Of a stretch of 11,518 bases of DNA, positions 1-6,116 are shown piece after piece; the first letter of the stretch is position 1, and each line of letters opens with the position of its first letter. The DNA is from an uncultured Eubacteriales bacterium (GTDB lineage Bacteria; Bacillota; Clostridia; UMGS1883): NCBI GenBank assembly GCA_905195005.1, contig CAJJUC010000073.1, positions 1 through 11,518 of the forward strand, written 5' to 3'. A program made the translations under genes and the position numbers. The notes beneath the pieces were generated by a model. That model was not told where the DNA came from, ran no database searches, and saw nothing but the letters and a program-made list of their open reading frames with translations.

Positions 1-1
1 T

Positions 2-949
2 GACACAAAGGCAGGCGCAAGGTTTGACAAATGGGAAAGCGGAAAAACGCTTTCGGAATCGCTCAACACCGTACGCAGCGCAAAGGATTTCTTCTTTCCG
101 CAGACGGAAAATCTGATGGATTTTAAGGTTGAGGGAAAAAATATTGAGGTTATCGATACACGCAGCGAGAGTGAGAATTTTGCTGTGTTCGGCGTTCGCG
201 CGTGCGATGTTAAGAGCTTTGAAGTGCTTGACCGCGTGTTCCTTTCCGAACCGGTCGACACATACTATAAAAACCGCCGCGAGCATGGCGTTATAATATC
301 GCTCGCATGTGAAAAGCCTGCCGAAACGTGCTTTTGCAAAACGTTCGGCATTGACGCGGCGCAGCCCGAGGGGGATATTGTCTGCCATAAAACGGCGGAC
401 GCATTGTACCTCGACGCGAAAAGCGAAAAAGGCGAAGCGCTTTTAAAATCGGTTGAGAGCGTGACGGAAGGCGCAGATGAAGCGCCCGTTGAGGAGCAGA
501 AAAAGCTTATCCGCGAAAGATATTCAAAGCTTCCGTTTGCAAAGCTTTCGGCCGATAAATTCGGTGCGGGCAAAACGGCTGAGTTTTTTGACGACCCGGC
601 ATGGAAGGAGCTTTCCGAGTCGTGCCTCGGCTGCGGAACGTGCACCTTTGTCTGCCCGACATGCCAGTGCTACGATATAAAGGATTTCAATACGGGTCAC
701 GGAGTTAAGCGCTTCCGCTGCTGGGATTCGTGCATGTATTCCGATTTCACAAAGATGTCGGCAGGTCAGCCGCGCCTTACGCAGCTTGAACGCTTCCGCC
801 AGCGCTTTATGCATAAGCTTGTATATTATCCGGAAAATAACAACGGGCTGTTCTCCTGCGTCGGCTGCGGCAGATGCGTTGCGAAATGCCCGATAAAAAT
901 GAACATAGTTAAGGTTATGAAAAGGTTGGGAGGTCAGAAAAATGGCTGA
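2..949 (+). CDS. 4Fe-4S dicluster protein, AsrA/HydB/FloxB-like subunit (5' partial)
   Basis: Electron-transfer subunit of the kind that partners a flavin/NAD(P)-binding subunit in anaerobic sulfite reductase (AsrA), sulfhydrogenase (HydB) and Flox complexes. The frame is open from base 2, so the gene enters from the left. The ATG at 116 is internal, because 38 further in-frame codons precede it and continue the fold. Counting from that ATG, the motif GVRACDVKSF near residue 26 and the cysteines at 65, 72 and 74 are typical of the HydB/AsrA family. Two ferredoxin motifs follow: CLGCGTCTFVCP (170-181) and CVGCGRCVAKCP (248-259), each CxxCxxCxxxCP, so two [4Fe-4S] clusters. A CWDSC stretch lies between them. 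The product is cytoplasmic with no signal peptide. The last 8 bases overlap the next gene, implying translational coupling. I infer that it passes electrons between the NAD(P)H-oxidising subunit and the iron-sulfur subunit downstream. Whether a further subunit precedes it cannot be seen. Confidence 0.88.
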   Translation, partial: DTKAGARFDKWESGKTLSESLNTVRSAKDFFFPQTENLMDFKVEGKNIEVIDTRSESENFAVFGVRACDVKSFEVLDRVFLSEPVDTYYKNRREHGVIISLACEKPAETCFCKTFGIDAAQPEGDIVCHKTADALYLDAKSEKGEALLKSVESVTEGADEAPVEEQKKLIRERYSKLPFAKLSADKFGAGKTAEFFDDPAWKELSESCLGCGTCTFVCPTCQCYDIKDFNTGHGVKRFRCWDSCMYSDFTKMSAGQPRLTQLERFRQRFMHKLVYYPENNNGLFSCVGCGRCVAKCPIKMNIVKVMKRLGGQKNG

Positions 950-1775
950 AATTAAAGAACCCCTCATTCCCGTTGTGGGCGTTGTGACGGATATCCGAAT
1001 CGACACGCCCGACGTAAAGACCTTCCGTGTTGTAACGCCGGACGGAAAAAAGGCGTTTGAGCATAAGCCCGGTCAGTGCGCAATGCTTTCAATTCCCGGC
1101 ATCGGCGAGGCGATGTTTTCTATAACGTCATCCCCGACAAATACCGAGTTTATGGAATTTTCAATCAAAAAATGCGGCTGCGTGACGGAATGGCTTCATT
1201 CCATGGAGGTCGGTCAGCAGATTACAATCCGCGGACCGTACGGCAGACCTTTCCCCGTGGACGATGAGTTCGCAGGGCAGGATTTGCTGTTCATCGCCGG
1301 CGGTATCGGTCTTGCTCCGCTCCGCTCGGTTATCAACTATTGCCGTCACTACCGCGACCGCTACGGAAAGATCGAAATTGTGTACGGCTCGCGCAGCATG
1401 CAGGATCTTGTTGATTATAAGGAGATAATCGATGAGTGGTCGGGTGATGAGAATGTTAACGTTTACCTCACGATTGACCGCGAGCAGCCCGAGTGGGACG
1501 GACATGTCGGCTTTGTTCCGAACTATGTCAAGGAGCTTGGCTTCTCAACGGATAAAATCGCTGTGCTCTGCGGTCCTCCGATAATGATTAAATTCACGCT
1601 GGCGGGGCTTCAGGAGCTCGGCTTTGACAAAACTCAGGTTTATACAACGATGGAGCTTCGCATGAAGTGCGGCATCGGCAAATGCGGCAGATGCAATATC
1701 GGAGCAAAATATGTCTGCAAGGACGGCCCCGTTTTCCGCTGCGATGAGCTTGACGAGCTTCCGAATGAATATTGA
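942..1775 (+). CDS. FAD/NAD(P)-binding oxidoreductase, AsrB/HydG/FloxA-like subunit
   Basis: Diaphorase-type subunit of 277 residues that exchanges hydride with NAD(P)H and feeds single electrons into iron-sulfur clusters. Visible in order: a ferredoxin-reductase beta-barrel with the flavin motif FSITSSP (59-65) and GPYGRPF (98-104); a nucleotide-binding Rossmann half with IAGGIGLAPLRSV (118-130), VYGSR (147-151) and CGPPIM (210-215); and a C-terminal [2Fe-2S] motif of the dihydroorotate-dehydrogenase-B type, C243-x4-C248-x2-C251-x7-C259. The length is normal for the family. The ATG at 942 follows a strong Shine-Dalgarno GGGAGGT (928-934) with 7-base spacing and overlaps the preceding stop. 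No sulfite reductase AsrC or hydrogenase catalytic subunit is present in the window, so a sulfite or hydrogen role is not supported. The neighbours suggest it supplies electrons to the fumarate-reductase-like pair downstream. NADH versus NADPH preference cannot be read from the sequence. Confidence 0.9.
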   Translation: MAEIKEPLIPVVGVVTDIRIDTPDVKTFRVVTPDGKKAFEHKPGQCAMLSIPGIGEAMFSITSSPTNTEFMEFSIKKCGCVTEWLHSMEVGQQITIRGPYGRPFPVDDEFAGQDLLFIAGGIGLAPLRSVINYCRHYRDRYGKIEIVYGSRSMQDLVDYKEIIDEWSGDENVNVYLTIDREQPEWDGHVGFVPNYVKELGFSTDKIAVLCGPPIMIKFTLAGLQELGFDKTQVYTTMELRMKCGIGKCGRCNIGAKYVCKDGPVFRCDELDELPNEY

Positions 1776-1791
1776 TAAGGAGAGTTTGAAT

Positions 1792-2466
1792 ATGGAAAAT
1801 ATGGTTGATGTTTACCTGTTCGGCAAAAAGTACAGTGTGCCGGACAATCTCACCATTATGCGCGCAATGGAATATGCAGGGTATCAGCTTGTGCGCGGCT
1901 GCGGCTGCCGCAACGGTTTCTGCGGCGCGTGCGCAACAATCTATCGCATCAAGGGCGACAGAGAGCTTAAAACCTGTCTTGCTTGTCAGACAAAGGTTGA
2001 AAACAACATGTATGTTGCAACGCTTCCTTTCTTTCCGCTTGTCAAGCAGGTTTACGATATTGAGAAAATTAAGCCCACAGAGCAGATAATGATGCAGCTC
2101 TATCCCGAAATTTATGCATGTGTTGGCTGCAATGCCTGCACAAAGAACTGCACTCAGAGCCTTAACGTTATGCAGTACATTGCCTATGCTCAGCGCGGCG
2201 AGTTTGACAAATGCGCCGAGGAATCGTTCGACTGCGTTATGTGCGGCGTTTGTTCATCGCGCTGTCCGGCAGGCATTTCACATCCGCAGGTTGCAATGCT
2301 TGCAAGAAGGCTGAACGGAAAATATCTTGCTCCAAAAACGGAGCACCTTGAAAACCGCGTTAAGGAAATCAAGGACGGCACGTTCACAGAACTGATTGAA
2401 AACCTTATGGGCAAGCCCGTTGAGGAAATCAAAGAGCTTTACAATAACAGAGAAATCGAAAAGTAA
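1792..2466 (+). CDS. Iron-sulfur subunit of fumarate reductase/TfrB-like type ([2Fe-2S] + 2x[4Fe-4S])
   Basis: Iron-sulfur wire of 224 residues. The N-terminal ferredoxin-like domain has a [2Fe-2S] motif C39-x4-C44-x2-C47 with C62 as fourth ligand. The C-terminal half has C110-x2-C113-x2-C116-x3-C120 and C148-x2-C151-x2-C154-x3-C158-P. Classical FrdB/SdhB also starts with a 2Fe-2S domain, but its second helical motif normally makes a [3Fe-4S] cluster with different spacing. Here both motifs are regular four-cysteine ones, closer to HdrC/TfrB-type proteins. I place the start at the ATG at 1792, preceded by AAGGAGAG (1777-1784). An in-frame ATG at 1711 lies inside the upstream gene and would add 27 residues unlike the family. 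It sits 16 bases after the AsrB-like gene and 12 before the flavoprotein gene, clearly one operon. It most likely links the NAD(P)H-side clusters to the flavoprotein. Confidence 0.87.
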   Translation: MENMVDVYLFGKKYSVPDNLTIMRAMEYAGYQLVRGCGCRNGFCGACATIYRIKGDRELKTCLACQTKVENNMYVATLPFFPLVKQVYDIEKIKPTEQIMMQLYPEIYACVGCNACTKNCTQSLNVMQYIAYAQRGEFDKCAEESFDCVMCGVCSSRCPAGISHPQVAMLARRLNGKYLAPKTEHLENRVKEIKDGTFTELIENLMGKPVEEIKELYNNREIEK

Positions 2467-2478
2467 GGAGGGATAAGC

Positions 2479-4086
2479 ATGTATTCAAAAGAATTTCAGG
2501 AATCGCTTAAGGCAGTTGAGGCGGCGCGCAAGGACAACATTGCCTATGAGCCTAAGCGCATGACGGCACAGGAAAAGGACGATTTGCTTGCGGCTTATCA
2601 TCCCGATTATAAGAAAAGCGAGTTCAGCAAGCTTAAGATAGGCCCCAACAAGGGCGAATCCGTTCCGCATGAGCTTTGCGAAATGCTTCAGGCGCACAGC
2701 AGAATCAGCGCATCGGACGTGAATCTTGACGATGTTACATACGACGTTGATGTGCTTATCATCGGCGGCGGCGGCGCAGGCGCGTCGGCTGCAATCGAGG
2801 CGGATAACGCAGGCGCGAAAACGATGATTGTCACAAAGCTGCGCATGGGCGATGCAAACACCATGATGGCGGAGGGCGGAATCCAGGCGGCGGATAAGCC
2901 GAACGATTCCCCGGCAATTCACTTTGTGGACGCATTCGGCGGCGGTCATTATGCGGCAAAGCGCGAGCTTTTGGCAAAGCTTGTGTGCGATGCTCCCGAA
3001 GCGATTCTTTGGCTGAATAACCTCGGCGTTGAGTTTGATAAGGAAGCCGACGGAACAATGATAACAACGCACGGCGGCGGCACATCGCGCAAGCGTATGC
3101 ACGCTGCAAAGGACTATTCCGGTGCGGAAATTATGCGCACACTGCGCGATGAGGTTATCAACCGCAATATCCCGATTGTTGATTTCACTTCCGCAATCGA
3201 GCTTATTCTGGACGAAAGCGGCAAAGCCGCAGGCGCAGTTCTTATGAACATGGAAACGCACGAGCTGATGGTTGCGCGCGCAAAAACAGTTATCATCGCA
3301 ACGGGCGGCGCAGGCAGAATGCATTATCAGGGCTTCCCGACCTCCAATCACTACGGCGCAACGGCTGACGGTCTTGTTCTCGGCTACCGTGTGGGCGCAA
3401 AGCTGCTTTATCCCGAAACGCTTCAGTATCACCCCACGGGCGCGGCATTTCCGCAGCAGATATTCGGCGCTCTCGTAACCGAAAAAGTTCGTTCGCTCGG
3501 CGCAAAGCTCGTTAACCGTGACGGTAAGGTGTTCATGCATCCGCTTGAAACGCGTGACGTTTCCGCAGCGTCGATTATCCGTGAATGCTCCGACCGCGGC
3601 GAGGGCGTTGACACAGGAAGCGGCAGCGCAGTCTGGCTTGACACTCCCATGATTGAAGCAATCGGCGGCGAGGGTACAATCGAAAAACGTATCCCGGCGA
3701 TGATGAGAATGTTCGCAAGCTACGGAATCGATATAAGAAAAGAACCGATTCTTGTTTATCCGACGCTGCATTATCAGAACGGCGGACTTGACATAAACGT
3801 AAACGGAATGACGACAAACGTTGAAAATCTGTTTGTTGCAGGTGAAGCTGTCGGAGGAATCCACGGCAAAAACCGCCTTATGGGAAATTCGCTGCTCGAT
3901 ATTATCGTGTTCGGCAGAAATGCCGGTCAGAATGCGTCGGCGTGTGCAAAGAACGTTAAGCTCGGAAAGCTCACGCTTGACCACATTGCAAAATTTGACG
4001 CGGAGCGCGAAGCAGCCGGAATAAAAACGGACGCGGTTTCGCCCAAGCTTCTTCCCAACTACACGAATAAAAAAAGTGAAATATAA
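2479..4086 (+). CDS. FAD-binding fumarate reductase/succinate dehydrogenase-type flavoprotein
   Basis: Catalytic flavoprotein of 535 residues. About 88 N-terminal residues of unknown role precede the Rossmann FAD motif DVLIIGGGGAGASAA (91-105). Active-site motifs of the FrdA/SdhA family are present: QYHPTG (H318), TE (334-335) with R338, TRDVS (R359, matching the proton-shuttle arginine of FrdA), PTLHYQNGG (H431) and KNRLMGNSL (R466). The C-terminal FAD loop NLFVAGEAVGG (450-460) is intact. The covalent-flavin histidine of the SHT motif is absent: the matching stretch reads GDANTMMAEGGIQ (124-136) with Asn127, so FAD is probably bound non-covalently. There is no signal peptide, so it is cytoplasmic, and no membrane-anchor subunit is encoded nearby. 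The Shine-Dalgarno AAGGAGGG (2465-2472) lies 6 bases before ATG. Reduction of fumarate or another unsaturated dicarboxylate is inferred from these residues and the iron-sulfur partner. L-aspartate oxidase shares the fold but lacks such partners. Confidence 0.87.
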   Translation: MYSKEFQESLKAVEAARKDNIAYEPKRMTAQEKDDLLAAYHPDYKKSEFSKLKIGPNKGESVPHELCEMLQAHSRISASDVNLDDVTYDVDVLIIGGGGAGASAAIEADNAGAKTMIVTKLRMGDANTMMAEGGIQAADKPNDSPAIHFVDAFGGGHYAAKRELLAKLVCDAPEAILWLNNLGVEFDKEADGTMITTHGGGTSRKRMHAAKDYSGAEIMRTLRDEVINRNIPIVDFTSAIELILDESGKAAGAVLMNMETHELMVARAKTVIIATGGAGRMHYQGFPTSNHYGATADGLVLGYRVGAKLLYPETLQYHPTGAAFPQQIFGALVTEKVRSLGAKLVNRDGKVFMHPLETRDVSAASIIRECSDRGEGVDTGSGSAVWLDTPMIEAIGGEGTIEKRIPAMMRMFASYGIDIRKEPILVYPTLHYQNGGLDINVNGMTTNVENLFVAGEAVGGIHGKNRLMGNSLLDIIVFGRNAGQNASACAKNVKLGKLTLDHIAKFDAEREAAGIKTDAVSPKLLPNYTNKKSEI

Positions 4087-4121
4087 GCTGATGCACACGT
4101 TTGCTGCCGAAAATGACGGCA

Positions 4122-4167
4122 AGGCATAACATACCCGAACCGCATGGGGTTCGAGTATGTTATGCCT
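4122..4167. repeat. Near-perfect 20-bp inverted repeat (hairpin)
   Basis: Arms 4122-4141 and 4148-4167 pair over 20 positions with one mismatch around the 6-base loop GCATGG. The core is GGCATAACATAC on the left and GTATGTTATGCC on the right. It lies 35 bases after the flavoprotein stop codon, so it may stabilise the 3' end of the redox operon mRNA or stall polymerase. No uridine run follows directly (the nearest T7 is about 25 bases later), so it is not a standard intrinsic terminator. A smaller stem, TGCCG/CGGCA (4105-4109 and 4117-4121), sits just before it. Confidence 0.75.
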
Positions 4168-4221
4168 AAGCAGATGCAGTATCCAAACTCGTTTTTTTGA
4201 AGTCTTTTCCGGCATTACGGC

Positions 4222-4265
4222 GCAAAAATGCTCGCAAATACGAAAGTATTTGCTCCGCTTTTTGC
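4222..4265. repeat. GAAA-tetraloop hairpin inside the palindromic element
   Basis: GCAAATAC (4234-4241) and GTATTTGC (4246-4253) form a perfect 8-bp stem closed by a GAAA tetraloop. An outer 7-bp stem of GCAAAAA (4222-4228) and TTTTTGC (4259-4265) stacks around a small symmetric internal loop. The stable tetraloop suggests that it folds as RNA or extrudes as DNA. It is part of the larger intergenic element, and no function is assigned. Confidence 0.6.
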
Positions 4266-4474
4266 TTGTACTGACGAAAAATCCAATCAAAAAAATCTGA
4301 AAGACTCAAAAAGTCTGAAAATCAGGATTTTTCAAGGCGTAAGGGCGCAGACATACTGACGTATATCAAGCCCGACAACACAGAAAAAGACGATTTTCAG
4401 GTCTTTTGAGCGGGTTCGGATATTAACACATCTGCTTAACGTGTGCGCACGCTTAAAAAGAGGGGTTTTATAGG

Positions 4475-5737
4475 ATGAATTTATTAAACGGCGTTATTAA
4501 AATATCGGATGTTTCATATCTGATATTTTCGATAATGATAATAGTTGCGCTCGGATATCTTCTCGGGCGAATCACAATAAAAGGCGTTTCTCTCGGAACT
4601 GCCGGCGTGTTTGTTGTGTCGCTGCTTTACGGAGCGTTTTTTTATGAAAAGCTTACGAATGCGCTTCAGAGCGCGGAAATTGCGCACAACGGACTGAAGA
4701 TAGTTGAAAATCTCGGACTTGTGTTCTTTGTAACCTCGGTCGGATTTATTGCAGGTCCGAAATTCTTCAAAAATCTGAAGAACAATTTTAAATCGTACAT
4801 ACTTCTCGGCGTTGCAATAATTCTTTCGGGCGGACTCACGTGCGTTCTGTGCTATCTTATCGGAAGCCGCTTTGAAACGGATAAAACGCAGTTCCTTGCA
4901 TTGATGGACGGTCTGCTTTCGGGATCGCTCACAACAACTCCGGGTTTTTCCGCAGCTAAGGAAACCGTGAGAAACGTTTTCTCATCAAATGCGGCAATGG
5001 CAAACGAGCTTGAATCCGCCGTAACCGTCGGTTACGGAATTGCATATCTTTTCGGCGTTATCGGCGTTGTTCTGTTTGTGCAGATTCTGCCCAAAATTGT
5101 GCATGCCGATATGGACGAGGAGCGCAAAAAGCTTGCAAGCGTTGACACGGGCGCGGTTAAAAAGAATAATTTAAGGCTTCTTGATATTGACGACATGGGG
5201 CTGGGCGCTTTCGGTCTTGCCGCAGTAATCGGGCTTATTATCGGAAACATCAGGATTCCGCTCACCCCGCAGGGGCTTTCGGGAACGTGCTTCTCACTGA
5301 CAACTACGGGCGGAGCGCTTATCACGGCTCTTGTATTCGGGCATTTTTCGCACATCGGAAGGATTAACATTATGCCGCCGAAAAGCACTCTCGGCTGCCT
5401 GCGCGAGCTCGGGCTGATGATTTTCCTTATAGGCGCAGGTGTTGCCGGCGGCGCGAATTTTGTTAAATATTTCAAACCGGTTTACTTCCTGTACGGCGCT
5501 TTGATGACGCTTATCCCCATGATTATCGGATTTATCGTAGCAACAAGAGTTCTCAAGCTCAGCCTGCTTAATTCGCTCGGCTCAATAACGGGCGGAATGA
5601 CAAGCACCCCGGCGCTCGGCACACTTATCCATGTTGCAAAAACGGAGGACGTTGCCTCGGCTTATGCGGCAACATATCCCATTGCACTCCTTGCGGTAGT
5701 GCTGGTGTCGCAGTTTATGATTGTTATATTTGCATAA
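4475..5737 (+). CDS. AAE-family permease (aspartate:alanine exchanger / YidE-YbjL type)
   Basis: Integral membrane transporter of 420 residues with about ten hydrophobic segments arranged as two related halves. The first half has GLVFFVTSVGFIAGPKFF (81-98) followed by SGSLTTTPGFSAAKE (149-163). The second has ELGLMIFLIGAGVAGG (311-326) followed by ITGGMTSTPALGT (371-383). This is the internal duplication typical of AspT, YidE/YbjL and the succinate exporter SucE1. A hydrophilic cytoplasmic loop (about 207-240) separates the halves. The RCK/TrkA-C domains of full-length AspT are missing, which explains the shorter length. ATG 4475 is preceded by AGAGGGG (4459-4465). It follows the reductase operon on the same strand, separated by 388 bases of repeat. 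Given that neighbour, I infer exchange or export of a C4-dicarboxylate such as aspartate, fumarate or succinate. The substrate itself is not determined by the sequence. Confidence 0.85.
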   Translation: MNLLNGVIKISDVSYLIFSIMIIVALGYLLGRITIKGVSLGTAGVFVVSLLYGAFFYEKLTNALQSAEIAHNGLKIVENLGLVFFVTSVGFIAGPKFFKNLKNNFKSYILLGVAIILSGGLTCVLCYLIGSRFETDKTQFLALMDGLLSGSLTTTPGFSAAKETVRNVFSSNAAMANELESAVTVGYGIAYLFGVIGVVLFVQILPKIVHADMDEERKKLASVDTGAVKKNNLRLLDIDDMGLGAFGLAAVIGLIIGNIRIPLTPQGLSGTCFSLTTTGGALITALVFGHFSHIGRINIMPPKSTLGCLRELGLMIFLIGAGVAGGANFVKYFKPVYFLYGALMTLIPMIIGFIVATRVLKLSLLNSLGSITGGMTSTPALGTLIHVAKTEDVASAYAATYPIALLAVVLVSQFMIVIFA

Positions 5738-5738
5738 G

Positions 5739-5757
5739 CGGATATTAACACGACTGC
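5739..5757 (+). repeat. Short second copy of the palindromic element's end
   Basis: CGGATATTAACAC (5739-5751) exactly repeats 4417-4429, and the next six bases match at four positions, ending in CTGC. It begins one base after the permease stop codon, so the permease gene is bracketed by direct copies of the same element end. It may be a remnant of a repeat insertion. The rest of the gap to 5837 carries only a possible TATAAT box (5810-5815) without a clear -35 and the Shine-Dalgarno of the next gene. Confidence 0.5.
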
Positions 5758-5837
5758 CTGATATTATCAAAAATTATTCATGGCGTGAATGAAATCGAAA
5801 AAAGATGACTATAATGTTATTGAAGGAGTTGATAGCC

Positions 5838-6053
5838 ATGGATAACACTGCTTTGGCAATTGCCATCATCGGCGCGCTTAACTGGGGATCGATAGGTCTT
5901 TTCGGCATTGACCTTGTGGCAATGCTCTGCGGCGGTCAGTCGGCAGTCCTCAGCCGCATTATTTACACTGTAGTGGGCATTGCGGGCTTGTGGTGTATAA
6001 CGCTTCTCTTCAAGGAAAAGCTTCCGGTCAGCGACGCTCAGCGCTCACACTGA
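5838..6053 (+). CDS. DUF378 family small membrane protein
   Basis: A 71-residue protein matching the DUF378 (YuzA-like) pattern: first membrane helix about residues 4-18, the signature NWGSIGLFGIDLVAMLCG (15-32), then a second helix with RIIYTVVGIAGLW (40-52). A short charged tail follows, ending at DAQRSH. The family has no established function. I choose ATG 5838 over the in-frame ATG at 5805 because AAGGAG (5823-5828) is correctly placed for it and the family signature begins close to this start. A TATAAT box at 5810-5815 lies just upstream but has no good -35 partner, so the promoter type is open. The gene converges on sigE with a shared hairpin terminator between them. Confidence 0.85.
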   Translation: MDNTALAIAIIGALNWGSIGLFGIDLVAMLCGGQSAVLSRIIYTVVGIAGLWCITLLFKEKLPVSDAQRSH

Positions 6054-6069
6054 AAATCATTTATGAACA

Positions 6070-6111
6070 AAGATGGTGCAGCAAAACAATTTCGTTTTGC
6101 TGCACCATCTT
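6070..6111. terminator. Convergent (bidirectional) hairpin terminator
   Basis: Arms 6070-6087 and 6094-6111 form a perfect 18-bp stem (core GATGGTGCAGC / GCTGCACCATC) around the 6-base loop AATTTC. It sits 16 bases after the DUF378 stop codon and 5 bases beyond the sigE stop on the other strand, so it can end both converging transcripts. The T-tracts are weak on both sides, but the A/T-rich arm ends partly supply them. Confidence 0.82.
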
Positions 6112-6116
6112 CATGT

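Larger units (their letters stand above)
4093..4446. repeat. Imperfect palindromic intergenic element with nested hairpins
   Basis: The gap between the flavoprotein and permease genes (4087-4474) holds no convincing gene but is highly structured. The outer arms GCACACGTT (4093-4101) and AACGTGTGC (4438-4446) are exact inverted repeats. Further in, TAAGCAGATG with a following TATCC and AACTCG (4167-4191) is matched in reverse by the stretch at 4411-4437. Inside are a GAAA-capped hairpin, the inverted pair AAAAATCC (4277-4284) and GGATTTTT (4325-4332), and the octamer TACTGACG twice (4269-4276 and 4354-4361). This looks like a non-coding palindromic or MITE-like repeat. No transposase is visible, and copy number elsewhere cannot be seen from here. 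Confidence 0.55.

Noticed and set aside
2..1775. Anaerobic sulfite reductase or sulfhydrogenase operon
   Set aside because: The two subunits resemble AsrA/AsrB and HydB/HydG, but no siroheme subunit AsrC or NiFe hydrogenase subunit follows; a fumarate-reductase-type pair does.
1711..1791. Upstream in-frame start for the iron-sulfur subunit
   Set aside because: It lies inside the AsrB-like gene and would add 27 residues with no family resemblance; ATG 1792 has a well-placed Shine-Dalgarno.
2479..4086. L-aspartate oxidase NadB
   Set aside because: It shares the fold and non-covalent FAD, but the long N-terminal extension, the iron-sulfur and diaphorase partners and the absence of nadA/nadC favour a fumarate-reductase-type enzyme.
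4122..4167. Rho-independent terminator of the redox operon
   Set aside because: The hairpin is strong, but no T-tract follows the stem and it is embedded in a larger palindromic repeat.
2485..4290. 601-residue open frame on the minus strand opposite the flavoprotein gene
   Set aside because: It lies antisense to a clearly conserved flavoprotein, has a Cys/His/Arg-rich composition typical of a shadow frame and shows no recognisable domain.
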